Source: DATFTE01 sp963840665 (GTDB lineage Bacteria; Acidobacteriota; Terriglobia; Terriglobales; Acidobacteriaceae). Taken from it: DNA of 64,000 nt. Numbering within the stretch: the stretch's first letter is position 1; every line of letters starts with the position of its first letter. A model generated the notes under the pieces. It was not told the origin of the DNA. It saw nothing but the letters and a program-made list of their open reading frames with translations, and did not search any database. The stretch spans positions 124,001 to 188,000 of the forward strand of contig CAWIZO010000012.1 of the NCBI GenBank assembly GCA_963840665.1. Reading direction: 5' to 3'. The position numbers were made by a program, and so were the translations under genes. Positions 32,065-42,082 of this stretch are shown one piece after another.

Positions 32065-33669
32065 CTAATCTTTCGTCGATTTGCCCGCGATCAGCGCTTG
32101 CACTCGGCTGTGCTTCTGTCCGTAGGTGAAATAGACAACCAGCCCGATGGCGAGCCAGATAATCAATCGTGCCCAGTTGATCCATCCCAACTTGTACATC
32201 ATGTAGCCATTCGAGATGACGCCCAGGATCGGGATTAATGGCACCCACGGCGTTCGGAAAGGCCGTGGCTGACCGGGGTTCGTGCGACGCAATACCAAAA
32301 CAGAAATCGAAACGATTACGAAAGCGAGAAGGGTGCCGATATTGACCATCTTCCCGATATCATCGATCGGTGTCACGCTGCCAACAATGGCGGCGATCAG
32401 GCCAACCAGGATCGTGTTCTTCCACGGAGTACGGAACTTGGGGTGGACGTCAGCGAAGAATTTCTTCGGCAGAAGTCCGTCGTTGGCCATCGAGTAGAGG
32501 ACTCGCGTTTGGCCGAGCAGCATGACGAGCATTACGCTGGTCAGTCCCGCCAAAGCGCCGAGCGTGATGATGTGGGAGGCGGTGGTAAGCCCGCGGTCCA
32601 GGAACGCGCGAGCGACAGGGGCCTCAATGTTGATCTGCTGCCAGTGCATCATTCCGGTGAGGACGCCGGCGACGGCGATATATAGGACTGTACAAATCGC
32701 CAGCGACGCAATCATGCCGATGGGTAAATCGCGTTGCGGATTCTTAGCTTCCTGCGCGGTAGTGGAAACCGCATCGAAGCCGATGTATGCGAAGAATATG
32801 TAAGCCGCGCCGGCGCCAATTCCCGCGAAGCCGTGCGGCGCATACGAACTCCAATCGGAACCCCAATTCGCGGTGTTGATATAACGTGATCCCAGAGCGA
32901 TCACGAAGAGCACGACCGCTACTTTAATGGTGACGATGGTGGCATTGAAGCGCGCGCTTTCTTTGATTCCGATGACGAGAATCGCCGTGATGACCAGCGC
33001 GATAATGAAGGCCGGTAGATTCAAACCGAGTTCCATGCCAAACAGGTGCGGAGCACCCAGCAGATCGTGGGCCCGCTGCAGCAATTCAGGGGATGGCGAG
33101 CTTGTAAGAGCGCTGACCTTGTCTAGAAACGCCTGCGTCCCCGGCACCAGCGACGAATCCGACGCCAGGGCCGTCTGCCGCGCGACGATGTTTTCGGCGG
33201 TCTTCAGCGCCGTCCAGTGATCGTAGGCAAGCCAGAGCGGCATTTTGATGTGGAAGATATTCAAGAGTTCGATGAAATGGTTCGACCATCCTGAGGAGAC
33301 CGTGCTGGCTCCCATTGCGTATTCGAGTGTCAAGTCCCAGCCAATGATCCAGGCGAAAAGTTCGCCCAGCGTGGCGTAAGAATACGTATAGGCACTGCCA
33401 GCCAGCGGAATCATGGCGGCGAACTCGGCGTAACAGAGACCCGCGAAGGCGCATCCGAGGCCTGACAAGACGAACGATAATGTGAGTCCGGGACCTGCGT
33501 ACTGGGCTCCCAGTCCCACCATCACAAAAATGCCGGCGCCGATGATCGCGCCCACGCCTAAAGCGGTGAGTTGAAATACTCCGAGTGTGCGCTTAAGGCT
33601 GTGATCGCCCGTCTCGCGGGCTTCTTCCATGAGCAGGTTCAGCGGCTTGGTTGCCAGCAGATTTGCCAT
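32065..33669 (-). CDS. APC-family amino acid permease (cationic amino acid transporter type)
   Basis: 534 residues from ATG 33669 with AGGAG upstream at slightly long spacing (12). About 12-13 helices. LTALGVGAIIGAGIFVMVGL is the TM1 substrate-binding GxG segment of the superfamily. FAYIGFDAVSTTAQEAKNPQ is the TM6 to loop signature of the cationic amino acid transporter (CAT/YfnA-like) branch. A roughly 75-residue extracytoplasmic insert follows TM3 (about 120-195). It imports amino acids across the inner membrane; specificity is inference. A second APC permease gene lies 29 bases upstream in the same direction. Confidence 0.88.
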   Translation of the reverse strand: MANLLATKPLNLLMEEARETGDHSLKRTLGVFQLTALGVGAIIGAGIFVMVGLGAQYAGPGLTLSFVLSGLGCAFAGLCYAEFAAMIPLAGSAYTYSYATLGELFAWIIGWDLTLEYAMGASTVSSGWSNHFIELLNIFHIKMPLWLAYDHWTALKTAENIVARQTALASDSSLVPGTQAFLDKVSALTSSPSPELLQRAHDLLGAPHLFGMELGLNLPAFIIALVITAILVIGIKESARFNATIVTIKVAVVLFVIALGSRYINTANWGSDWSSYAPHGFAGIGAGAAYIFFAYIGFDAVSTTAQEAKNPQRDLPIGMIASLAICTVLYIAVAGVLTGMMHWQQINIEAPVARAFLDRGLTTASHIITLGALAGLTSVMLVMLLGQTRVLYSMANDGLLPKKFFADVHPKFRTPWKNTILVGLIAAIVGSVTPIDDIGKMVNIGTLLAFVIVSISVLVLRRTNPGQPRPFRTPWVPLIPILGVISNGYMMYKLGWINWARLIIWLAIGLVVYFTYGQKHSRVQALIAGKSTKD

Positions 33670-33698
33670 CCGTTTTGGTGTCTCCTTGGTAGCTACGC

Positions 33699-35276
33699 TC
33701 AAGTGCGCTCCGTATTCTGACGCGAGTTCCGCGACCAGGCAAAATAAACCGGAACTCCTAAGAGCACTACGATCAGTCCCGGCCAGGTGTACTGCGGTTT
33801 GTAGCGCAATAGTACGACATCGATAAAAAGAGCCATCACAATATAAACCGCGGGCAGTATTGGATAGCCAATAGCTTTGTAAGGGCGTGCGGCGTCTGGA
33901 CGCGTCCGGCGCAACACAAACAACCCAACAATTGTCAGGATGTAAAAGACCAGCACGGCGAAGATGATGTAGTCGAGCAGTTGTCCATAGCTGCCTGAGA
34001 CGCAGAGAACGCAGGTCCAGACCATCTGCACCATCAATGAGACTGCGGGAGTTTTGTACGTCGGATGCAGTTTGGCGACGCTGCGGAAGAACAGACCGTC
34101 TTTGGCCATGGCGTAATAAACGCGCGCGCCAGCGAGGATGAGTCCGTTGTCGCATCCGAAACTTGAAAGCAGGATGGCGGCCGCCATGAGCACGCCTCCG
34201 ATGGGTCCGAGCATCTGCGTCATGACCGCAGTTCCGACACGCTCTTCGGCGGCATATTTAATACCGCGCTCAAAGATGGTCGCGGCGGTAGGAATTCCAT
34301 CGAGCGGAAGAACATTCAGATAAATGAAGTTGCAGGCGATGTAGAGGAAGATCACCACGCCGGTGCCGAGGGCGAGCGAAAGCGGCAAATTCCGGCTTGG
34401 ATTCTTCACTTCTCCTGCGGTAAACGTCACGTTGTTCCAGGCATCGGCCGAGAACAGGGATCCCACCTGTGCAACGGCGAGGATGGTCAGGGTTCCGACT
34501 AAAACGGTAGGCCCGCCGATTCCGACCTGAACGGGGTGCAGCGCGCTCAACGCGGCGTTTTTCCAGAAATTCGCGCCGAAGTTGGCGGCGAGCGCTTGCG
34601 CATTACGTCCGACGGCGATCCCGAGAACCACCAGCCCAAACAGTGCCGAGGCTTTGGCAATGGTAAAGACGTTCTGGATGAAGGCTCCGGTCTTGATGCC
34701 GAAGATGTTGATGATGGATAGAAGCACGACAACGATGATCGCGACCAGGTTCTGGGTGTTCAGCCCGACGTCCATGTTGCCGAGCACCATCGGACCGATG
34801 GGGATGGGCGGCACTTTCCAGAAATGCAATATCCAGTGGGACGAAGAGATCGCAGGAAAGAAGATGCCGAGGAACTTACCGAAAGCCACGCCGACTGCGG
34901 CGATGGTGCCGGTTTGAATAACTAGAAACAACGTCCAGCCGTAGAGAAATCCCCAGAGCGGACCGAGCGATTCACGGAGGTAAACATACTGCCCCCCGGC
35001 ACGAGGCATCATGGCGGCGAGTTCTCCGTAGCTGAGCGCGCCCACGATGGTCATGAAACCTGTCACCAGCCATGCGCCGATCAACAGCGCGGGGGAATCC
35101 ACTTCGCGGGCGATCTCGGCTGAGACAATAAAGATGCCGGAACCAATCATCGACCCCATGACCAGCATAGTGGCGCTAGTAAGGCCGAGGCCTTTGACGA
35201 GTTCCTGGTCTTGGTGGGTGTGGATATCCCAGTCGCTGGCGATCACCGGTTTTGGTGGCTTGATGTCAGTGCTCAA
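33699..35276 (-). CDS. APC-family amino acid permease (LAT/SteT-like)
   Basis: 525 residues, about 12 helices. LTSATMLVMGSMIGSGIFIV is the unwound TM1 segment. LAAMMPRAGGQYVYLRESLG in the TM2-TM3 region and WNNVTFTAGEVKNPSRNLPL after TM6 are hallmarks of the L-type/SteT amino acid exchangers. It is distinct from its neighbour, so the pair is not a recent duplication. It is probably co-transcribed with the permease downstream. Substrate unknown. Confidence 0.88.
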   Translation of the reverse strand: MSTDIKPPKPVIASDWDIHTHQDQELVKGLGLTSATMLVMGSMIGSGIFIVSAEIAREVDSPALLIGAWLVTGFMTIVGALSYGELAAMMPRAGGQYVYLRESLGPLWGFLYGWTLFLVIQTGTIAAVGVAFGKFLGIFFPAISSSHWILHFWKVPPIPIGPMVLGNMDVGLNTQNLVAIIVVVLLSIINIFGIKTGAFIQNVFTIAKASALFGLVVLGIAVGRNAQALAANFGANFWKNAALSALHPVQVGIGGPTVLVGTLTILAVAQVGSLFSADAWNNVTFTAGEVKNPSRNLPLSLALGTGVVIFLYIACNFIYLNVLPLDGIPTAATIFERGIKYAAEERVGTAVMTQMLGPIGGVLMAAAILLSSFGCDNGLILAGARVYYAMAKDGLFFRSVAKLHPTYKTPAVSLMVQMVWTCVLCVSGSYGQLLDYIIFAVLVFYILTIVGLFVLRRTRPDAARPYKAIGYPILPAVYIVMALFIDVVLLRYKPQYTWPGLIVVLLGVPVYFAWSRNSRQNTERT

Positions 35277-35324
35277 GAGGCTCCTGGCTACGTGGCACGG
35301 GTACTTTGCCGTTTGGCGGCTACT

Positions 35325-35939
35325 TTATCCTAAGATGCGGAAAAATTCCTCTGCTGATTTCCTGGACTCCTTTAAGAGGTCTGATATCACGGCTACGGAA
35401 TCGGCCCCGGCTTCGATGACCGAGCGGCAGTTTGACCGCGTGATTCCGCCTATGGCCACCAGCGGCTTACTGGTCAACGATCTGGCGCGGCGGACGCCTT
35501 CGAGCCCGACGACCGGGTCCGGATTCGCTTTGCTGGAAGTGGCAAATACCGGGCCGATCGCGACGTAGTCCGCTGAAGTCAGATCGGCTTCTCGAACCTG
35601 CTCGGGATTGTGTGTCGAAACTCCCAGCCACAGGTTCAAACCAATGACTTTCCTCGCGCCTTCGGGGGAGAGATCGTCCTGGCCGAGATGCACGCCGTCA
35701 CAGCCCGCGGCCAGGCATAGATCAGCACGGTCGTTCATGATGAGTTTGACGGAGGAACCAACGATCTTCTTGAGGGCCAGCGCGTCTTCCAGGATCTTGC
35801 GGGGATTGTCGTTCTTATCTCGGTATTGCAGCAGCGTCACGCCGCCCGCAATTAACTCTCGGGCGCAAGCAAGCAAGGATTCCTGATCGGGAAAGCAAGC
35901 GCGATCCAGGATGGCGTAGAGGCGTGACAGCGAAATCAT
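35325..35939 (-). CDS. thiE: thiamine-phosphate synthase
   Basis: 204 residues, the TIM-barrel ThiE length. Visible family motifs: LLQYRDKN (diphosphate side), LIMNDRADLCLAAGCDGVHL, GQDDLSP, SADYVAIGPVFATSSKAN and VAIGGIT. It couples the pyrimidine diphosphate and thiazole phosphate to give thiamine phosphate in the cytoplasm. It starts 5 bases after the accC stop and is therefore in the accB-accC operon rather than with other thi genes; no TPP riboswitch is seen upstream. Confidence 0.95.
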   Translation of the reverse strand: MISLSRLYAILDRACFPDQESLLACARELIAGGVTLLQYRDKNDNPRKILEDALALKKIVGSSVKLIMNDRADLCLAAGCDGVHLGQDDLSPEGARKVIGLNLWLGVSTHNPEQVREADLTSADYVAIGPVFATSSKANPDPVVGLEGVRRARSLTSKPLVAIGGITRSNCRSVIEAGADSVAVISDLLKESRKSAEEFFRILG

Positions 35940-35944
35940 TGTGG

Positions 35945-37306
35945 TTAGTGCGCGCCCTGGCCTTTAGGGTGCAGCAAGCGTTCGATGAACGTCGTGTCGA
36001 TGTTTCCCGCGCGAAAGTCGGGATCGGCAAGAATGCGGCGGTGCAACGGAATAGTGGTGTAGATTCCTTCCACGATAAACATCTCTAGCGCGCGCAACAT
36101 ACGCGAGATGGCTTCTTCGCGGTCTTTGCCGCGCACCACGAGCTTAGCAATCAGCGAGTCGTAATAAGGAGGGATTGTTCCCTCGGCATAAGCGGCGGTG
36201 TCGATGCGTACGCCGGTGCCTCCGGGCGGATGAAAGGCCGTGATCTTTCCGGCGGATGGCGTAAATTTTTCGGGGTGCTCGGCGTTGATGCGACATTCGA
36301 TGGCGTGTCCGCGATGCAGGATGGGGCCGTGTAACACGGTTTCCATGCGCTCGCCGGCGGCCAGCAGAATCTGGCTCTTCACCAAGTCGACATCCGTGAC
36401 CATTTCCGTGACCGGATGCTCCACCTGAATTCGCGTGTTCATCTCGATGAAGTAGAGGCGCCGGTCTTCGTCCATCAAGAACTCGATGGTTCCGGCGTTG
36501 ACATAGCCGATCTCGGAAAGGGTCTTCGAGAGAATCCCACCGATTTGCGCGCGCAGTTCGGGGCTCACCTGAGTGGACGGCGATTCTTCGAGAAGCTTCT
36601 GGTGTCGCCGCTGGATGGAGCACTCGCGCTCGCCCAGACTGACGACGTTTCCGTACTGGTCAGCGAGAATCTGGAACTCGATGTGGCGCGGGCGCTCGAT
36701 GAACTTCTCCATGTAGAGATCGCCGTTGCCGAAAGCCGCTGCGGCTTCCGAAGAGGCAGCCTTGAACAGGGCAGGCAATTCTTCTTCGCTGCGAACAATG
36801 CGCATGCCGCGTCCGCCACCGCCGGCCGAGGCCTTGATAATGACCGGGAAACCGACCTGGCGCGCCCACTCGAGCGCTTCTCCGTCACTGGCGAGAATGC
36901 CATCTGAGCCTGGGAGGATAGGCACACCCGCTCGTTTCATCGCAGCGCGGGCTTTTTCCTTTTCGCCCATGAGGCGGGTAATCTCAGGCGGAGGACCGAT
37001 GAACTTGATGTTGCAGGTCTCAGCCACTTCGGCGAAGTTGGCGTTTTCGGCCAGCAGGCCGTAACCAGGGTGAATTGCGTCGACGTTAGCGATCTCAGCC
37101 GCGCTGATCACGGCGGGTATATTCAGATAACTTTGGGCGAGTTGCGGGGGCCCAATGCAAATGGCTTCATCAGCGAAACGGACCGGCAAAGAATTACGAT
37201 CCGCCTCGCTATAAATGGCGACAGTGCGAATGCCGAGTTCCTTGCAGGCACAAATAATTCGCAGGGCGATTTCCCCGCGATTCGCAATCAGGATCTTCTT
37301 GAACAT
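35945..37306 (-). CDS. accC: acetyl-CoA carboxylase, biotin carboxylase subunit
   Basis: 453 residues, the standard AccC length. ATP-grasp features: KIIANRGEIALRI-like start (KILIANRGEIAL), IHPGYGLLAENANFAEV, the glycine-rich ATP lid KASAGGGGRGMRIV, and EMNTRIQVEHPVTEMVTDVD with the catalytic Glu and Arg. It carboxylates the biotin on AccB using ATP and bicarbonate, the first half of malonyl-CoA formation. accB lies upstream with an intrinsic terminator-like hairpin between them (37321-37344), so the level of accC may be set by read-through. Confidence 0.96.
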   Translation of the reverse strand: MFKKILIANRGEIALRIICACKELGIRTVAIYSEADRNSLPVRFADEAICIGPPQLAQSYLNIPAVISAAEIANVDAIHPGYGLLAENANFAEVAETCNIKFIGPPPEITRLMGEKEKARAAMKRAGVPILPGSDGILASDGEALEWARQVGFPVIIKASAGGGGRGMRIVRSEEELPALFKAASSEAAAAFGNGDLYMEKFIERPRHIEFQILADQYGNVVSLGERECSIQRRHQKLLEESPSTQVSPELRAQIGGILSKTLSEIGYVNAGTIEFLMDEDRRLYFIEMNTRIQVEHPVTEMVTDVDLVKSQILLAAGERMETVLHGPILHRGHAIECRINAEHPEKFTPSAGKITAFHPPGGTGVRIDTAAYAEGTIPPYYDSLIAKLVVRGKDREEAISRMLRALEMFIVEGIYTTIPLHRRILADPDFRAGNIDTTFIERLLHPKGQGAH

Positions 37307-37320
37307 AACCTCGCAGACAG

Positions 37321-37344
37321 AAAAAAGGCGCGCAATCGCACGCC
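37321..37344 (-). terminator. terminator/attenuator-like hairpin between accB and accC
   Basis: On the minus strand GGCGTGC-GATT-GCGCGCC forms a 7-pair stem (one G-U) followed at once by six Ts. It lies 20 bases past the accB stop and 15 bases before the accC start codon. Position and form fit an internal terminator that allows partial read-through. Confidence 0.65.
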
Positions 37345-37363
37345 GCTGGCTTGCCCGATCTTG

Positions 37364-37855
37364 CTAGGACTTAGGCCGGATGGCGAATAACTCCTGCCCG
37401 TATTCGATGGGCTGTCCGTTGGCCACCAGCTTCTTGACGACTTCGCCGGCAAAGTCGGACTCAATTTCATTCATCAACTTCATGGCCTCCACGATACACA
37501 AGACCTGTCCCACCGTGACCTGGTCGCCGGGCTTCACAAAGGGCGGAGATCCGGGAGAAGGCGATTCGTAGAAAGTGCCCACGATGGGTGAGCGAACTGT
37601 GTGCAGCTTTTCCTCTTCGGGCGGAGCCGCTGCTTTTGCTGTAGGTCCCGCGGGAGGCGGTACGATCGGAGATCCAGCCGCGTCCGGAGCAGGCGGAGGT
37701 GCAGCTTGTACCGCAATGAACGGGGTTGCTTGCGGCGCAGGCATTTCCGCAGCGCGCTTGATGCGCACCTTGACATCGCCGCGTTCCAATTCAAACTCGG
37801 CGATATCCTTCTCAATTAAAAACTCGATGAGTTCCTTGAGCTCTTTTTGATTCAT
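37364..37855 (-). CDS. accB: acetyl-CoA carboxylase, biotin carboxyl carrier protein
   Basis: 163 residues from ATG 37855 (MNQKELKELIEFL, the usual AccB opening). A Pro/Ala-rich hinge (about 45-85) joins the N-terminal helix region to the biotinyl domain. That domain contains SPIVGTFYESPSPG and the biotinylation site EAMKLMNE, whose Lys accepts biotin. It carries carboxybiotin between AccC and the carboxyltransferase. First gene of accB-accC-thiE; pepP lies upstream in the same direction. Confidence 0.95.
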   Translation of the reverse strand: MNQKELKELIEFLIEKDIAEFELERGDVKVRIKRAAEMPAPQATPFIAVQAAPPPAPDAAGSPIVPPPAGPTAKAAAPPEEEKLHTVRSPIVGTFYESPSPGSPPFVKPGDQVTVGQVLCIVEAMKLMNEIESDFAGEVVKKLVANGQPIEYGQELFAIRPKS

Positions 37856-37916
37856 CTTAGAGGTAGGTAGAACCACAACCAAGCCATCAGCTACCGCTTC
37901 CCACACAGCACCAGAC

Positions 37917-38996
37917 TCAGATGGTGATGAGTTCCTTGCTCGTAGGTGTCAATACATCGCACCCGGTTTCGGTGACCGCAACTATGTCTTCGATACGTAC
38001 ACCCCAACGACCCGGGATGTAAGCTCCAGGTTCGATGGTAATGACCATGCCGGGTCCCAAGACGTCTTTCTGCCCGGCCGCCACTCGCGGAGACTCGTGG
38101 ATCTCAAGACCCACGCCATGGCCCGTCGAGTGCGTAAAGTAACGCCCTAACCCTTCTCTTTGCAGCACTTTACGGGCCGCTCCATCCACTTCCCCAACGC
38201 TCACGCCGGGCCGTACCGACTCGACCGCAGCCTCTTGCGCTGACTTCACTGCTTCGTACAGCCGACGCGCCTCGTCTGAAGGACGCCCGACGTATACGGT
38301 GCGAGTCATGTCGGAACAATAGCCAGTGAGTATAACACCGAAGTCGCAGACCACGAATCCGCTGGCGGGAATCTTCGCCTCTGACGCGCGCCCGTGAGGC
38401 AACGCCGAGCGTTCTCCTGAAGCAATGATGGTCTCGAACGACATGGCATCGGCGCCCGCGCGGCGGGCCGCATATTCCATTTCGGCCGCAACCTCGATTT
38501 CGCGCACTCCGGGACGAATCGACTTCAGAGCAACATCGAACAGACTACTGCCAAGTAAGACCGCCGAGCGCAACAGTTCGATTTCGTCGCTGTCCTTGAC
38601 GAGTCGTTCTTGCTCAACCATTGCAGGAGCTGACTTCAAACGAAAACCTTTTGGCAGCAGACTGGCAAGCCGCGCACGATCCGCAACCGTCAGATGATCG
38701 CCTTCGATTCCGATCGTGGTTGAACCCGATGTTTTTGCGAGCGACTGGGCCGCGGCAGCCAAGGGAGGCTTTTGCGCAATGACGACGCGGGCTCCTTGTA
38801 CTTCTTCCTTCGCCTGGGCGATGTAGCGTCCGTCGGTAAAGAAAGTGGATTTCCGCCTGGAGATCAAGAGAGCGCCGGCGCTGCCAGTGAATCCGCAAAG
38901 GTAGCGGACATTCGGGGGATGGGTTACCAGAAAGGAATCGAGCTTATGCGCAGCTAGAGTCCGCTGCAGACGTTGTATGCGGCCTTTGTGATTCAT
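37917..38996 (-). CDS. pepP: Xaa-Pro aminopeptidase (M24B)
   Basis: 359 residues. The N-terminal creatinase-like domain (1-125) begins RLQRTLAAHKLDSFLVTHPP. The pita-bread catalytic domain has the five metal ligands in order: VVCDFGVIL (Asp), CSDMTRTVYVG (Asp), STGHGVGLEIHESP (His), ITIEPGAYI (Glu) and RIEDIVAV (Glu). It removes N-terminal residues preceding proline, in the cytoplasm, with Mn or Co. The short length fits the single-chain bacterial PepP/PepQ group, so the symbol is provisional. It lies immediately upstream of accB, an arrangement common in bacteria. Confidence 0.88.
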   Translation of the reverse strand: MNHKGRIQRLQRTLAAHKLDSFLVTHPPNVRYLCGFTGSAGALLISRRKSTFFTDGRYIAQAKEEVQGARVVIAQKPPLAAAAQSLAKTSGSTTIGIEGDHLTVADRARLASLLPKGFRLKSAPAMVEQERLVKDSDEIELLRSAVLLGSSLFDVALKSIRPGVREIEVAAEMEYAARRAGADAMSFETIIASGERSALPHGRASEAKIPASGFVVCDFGVILTGYCSDMTRTVYVGRPSDEARRLYEAVKSAQEAAVESVRPGVSVGEVDGAARKVLQREGLGRYFTHSTGHGVGLEIHESPRVAAGQKDVLGPGMVITIEPGAYIPGRWGVRIEDIVAVTETGCDVLTPTSKELITI

Positions 38997-39106
38997 TTTC
39001 TAAAGTCTAACGCCGAGTTCTCGACGGCGCCGTGCTCGCTTCCTCTTTCCTCGCGAGTGAAACGTCATTGTAGTGAGGAGAGGTCAGCCACTCAACCTTA
39101 GGACAA

Positions 39107-39141
39107 AACAAAACCGCCGGCTCCGTGAAGGCAGCCGGCGG
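39107..39141 (-). terminator. intrinsic terminator of the pil operon
   Basis: CCGCCGGCT (39114-39122) pairs perfectly with AGCCGGCGG (39133-39141) and reads on the minus strand into TTTTGTTTTG. It lies 25 bases past the pilQ stop. Confidence 0.9.
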
Positions 39142-39165
39142 CGGGTTCTAAAACCAGACCGCGAA

Positions 39166-41246
39166 CTATGTCTGAATGATGCGCGGAGTGATGAAGAAAA
39201 TCAGCTCCTGGTTCGCGGTGTTGACGGTCGTGTGTTTGAACAGGTTGCCAAGGTACGGCACGCTGCCCAAGAGCGGAACCTGCTGGATATTGATCGAGTT
39301 CTGCGTCTGAATGACGCCGCCGATCACCACTGTGCCGCCATCGGTGACCAGGACTTGCGTGGTCGCCTGCTGCGTGATCAGTTCCGGGTTGCCTTGAATC
39401 GTGTGTCCGAAGTCAGGCGTCGTGTTTTCGACATCGACATTTAGGAAGATCGTGCCTTCCGACGTGATCTGCGGAACCACCGTCAAGCGGAGGAACGCAT
39501 CCACATACGTGACCGTGGGCGGTCCACCAAGCTGGGCCTGGGTCACGATCGGCACGCGCACGCCCTGGCGAACCAGAGCTTGGATGTTGTTCTGGGTAAC
39601 GACGCGCGGACGAGAAAGAATCTTCAACAAGCCGCGCGACTCGGCCATGGTCAGCACCGCATCGATTCGGACGTTGTTGCTGGCGTTCACGAACGTCAAG
39701 CCGCTGGTCGCCGAAGTGGTCGCCAGGTTCGAGAACAGAGGAATCTGGGTTCCAGCTGCGGATCCGGAGCCACCCACCGTGATGTAACCGGGGGTAAGGC
39801 CGTTGACGTTGGTCGGCGAAGAACCGGCAGCCGCGGCGCCACCGACTGCGGTGTGGCCATTGCCCCAACCGAAGCCGAGCTGAGTACCGATGTCACGCGC
39901 GAAGCTGCGGGTAGCGGCTACGACGCGCGCTTCGATTTCCACTTCCTGCGTCTTGCGGTCAAGCTGAGTGAGCAAGCGGTCGATACCAGGCATGACCGAT
40001 GGAATGTCAGAGATGATCAGAGCGTTGGTGCGATCGTCAGAGATCACATCGCCGCGCTGCGTGAGGAACTTCTTCACGGTCGGAACCACATCTTTCGAGT
40101 GCGCGTAGCTGAGGAAGCGGGTTACTGAGACCTTGTCGACGGCCAGCGCTTCGGCTTCTTGCTGGGCGCGCCGTCCTTCAGCTTCCTTGCGCAGGGTATC
40201 TACCGTTGCGATGCGAAGCACGTTGCCTTCGAGCTGTCGCGCCAGTTCGTTGTTCTTGAGAACGATGTCGAGCGCCTGATCCCACGGCACGTCATCGAGC
40301 ACGATGGTCAGCGTGCCTTTGACGTTAGGATCGAGCACCACGTTCAGTCCGCTGATCTCGTGGATAAGGCGGAAGAAATCCTTCAGATCGACGTCTTTCA
40401 AGTTCACCGAGATCGGCTCGCCGGTGTACTTGGGGCCGCCAGCAGCGGGATGCTGCTCCATCTGCATCTTCTGCTCAGCAGCCATATTAACGGCGGGTTG
40501 CGCGGCGGCCTGCGGCACCCTGCATGGCGGCGCTGGGGGCCGGCAACAGGTTGCCTTCAGGACGCTCGACGAACTTAGTCGCGGCGACTGTGGCGCGCTC
40601 GGAAGGATCAGCAACCGCTGGCTTCAATTCCGCAGTCGCGTCCTTGGGCTTGTAAGAAGGCTCGACGAAGACATATTCATCGGCCGGCTTGCTGGAAGCG
40701 GTCGACGTCGTTGCCGGAGCCGGTTGGCTGGAGGCAACGGTCTTCACCACAGGGGCAACCGGAGTTGCCACAGCGATGGTCTTCGGCGCCGAAACCGCTA
40801 CCGGCTTGGCGGCGCCTTGGCGGCGTCACGGCGGTGTAGAGTTTCAGCACAATCTTGTTGTCGCTGCCGGGAACCAGCTCGTAGCGGCACAGCTTTGTCG
40901 AGATCCACCACCACGCGAGTGGTGGGAGGCGTCATGCCGTTCGTGCCCAGACGCACGCCTTTCACGCCGTCGCTGCCCACATTAATGTGGTTCTGCTCCG
41001 ACGCCATGGCCGTGTTCGGCAGATCGAGCACCAGGCGCGCCGGAGAATCCAGCGTGCTCACCTTGGGCGTCACCGCCCCTCGAGCGATGATCTCCAATGT
41101 GGATACCATCGCCGCCGCGCACCACGTTGACTTTCTGCAGCGCGGCATGCCCGGTCGGCTCTGTGCCCGTGATCTGCGTCTCAGCCGCTGCAGATCAGCA
41201 CCAGTACCAGCAGCGGTAGGAAAATACCCAGCAGTTGCTTTCGCAT
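39166..41246 (-). CDS. pilQ: type IV pilus secretin PilQ, frameshifted as sequenced
   Basis: The C-terminal 480 residues (39166 to about 40500) are intact: an STN/secretin N-domain (VNLKDVDLKDFFRLIHEISG), an N1 domain, and the secretin barrel with VPLLGSVPYLGNLFKH. Upstream, an AMIN domain (TPKVSTLDSPARLVLDLPNT) and a signal peptide from ATG 41246 (GGAGA upstream) are spread over several frames. Single-base changes are needed near 41190, 41098, 40883, 40815 and 40505-40530. Each restores a plausible reading, so consensus errors are likely. PilQ forms the outer-membrane pore for type IV pili. Last gene of the operon, followed by a terminator. Confidence 0.85.
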
Positions 41247-41322
41247 TTCGCTTCTCCCCACGAACTCGCCTCGGCGCGGCTCGTGAACTCTTCTCCCCAA
41301 AATTCGTTTTCCACCCGCCGAA

Positions 41323-42073
41323 CTAAACAGCCGGCGTAGTGATCTTCTTCGTAACTTCGCGCTCGAACGGCTTGCCCAGCTTGTCCTGGATCGTTTCCTT
41401 GAAAATGATCGAGTCGCCGGTGATCTTCACTACATACCCGTTAAACACGGGGTCGTTCTCGCGCAAGAAATAAGCTTTGTTGACGGCGTTGACTACCACC
41501 GCGATCATGCCGGTATCGGCGCGCACCACGCCTTTGAGCGCGATCTGATCGATCGCCAGGCAGCGCTTGCCGGTGCTGCAGCCGGAGCCCGTCATGCTGT
41601 GCGAAACCACCGGGCTGACGAACGGATCACGACGGCCGGTCAGATTGATCGGCTTTGACGAATCGTTCTTGGCATCTTTGGGATCGCCGCTCTTCGCATC
41701 CTGCACGGCGACTTCGCCTTGAGGCGGCGCGGGCTTCGCCTGAGCCACAGCCTTCTTCTTCGGAGCCGGTTTGGCGGCAGCCTTCACCGCGGTCACATGA
41801 ACCGAGGCGGTATGCTTCGCCTTCACCGCGGGTTTGCTGGCGGTGGCGGTCGGCGTCGATTTTGCTACTGAGGTCGCAGGCGCGGGCTTCGCCGACATCG
41901 CGGGGCTTCCGCTGGCAGGCTGCGTCGCGGCCAGGGCAGCGTTCGAGTCAATCGCTTTCTTCTGCTCGAGCGCTTTCATCGTGTTTCTTGTGTTCTCGAT
42001 GATGTCCGGGTTCTGCGCGAAAGCAGATCCCGGCCGTCATCCCCAAGACAAGAATTGCTGTGGTCAGCTTCAT
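41323..42073 (-). CDS. pilP: type IV pilus assembly protein PilP, one frameshift
   Basis: About 249 residues if one extra base at 42019-42034 is removed: signal peptide MKLTTAILVLGMTAG...AFAQ, then an Ala/Lys/Pro-rich linker (about 50-125), then the PilP C-terminal beta domain. That domain is recognisable from LTGRRDPFVSPVV, LKGVVRADTGMIAVV and AYFLRENDPVFNGYVVKITG. PilP links the PilMNO inner-membrane platform to PilQ in the periplasm. ATG 42073 has AGGAAA upstream; it follows pilO by 9 bases. The frameshift is probably an error. Confidence 0.85.
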
Positions 42074-42082
42074 AAGTGTTTC

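Noticed and set aside
35292..35312. Sigma-54 promoter at TGGCACG near 35292
   Set aside because: Spacing to TTGC is two bases too long and it would face an antisense direction.
40304..41326. 340-codon plus-strand frame opposite the pilQ start
   Set aside because: Arg/Ser/Cys-rich shadow of pilQ; it overlaps the frameshifted section.
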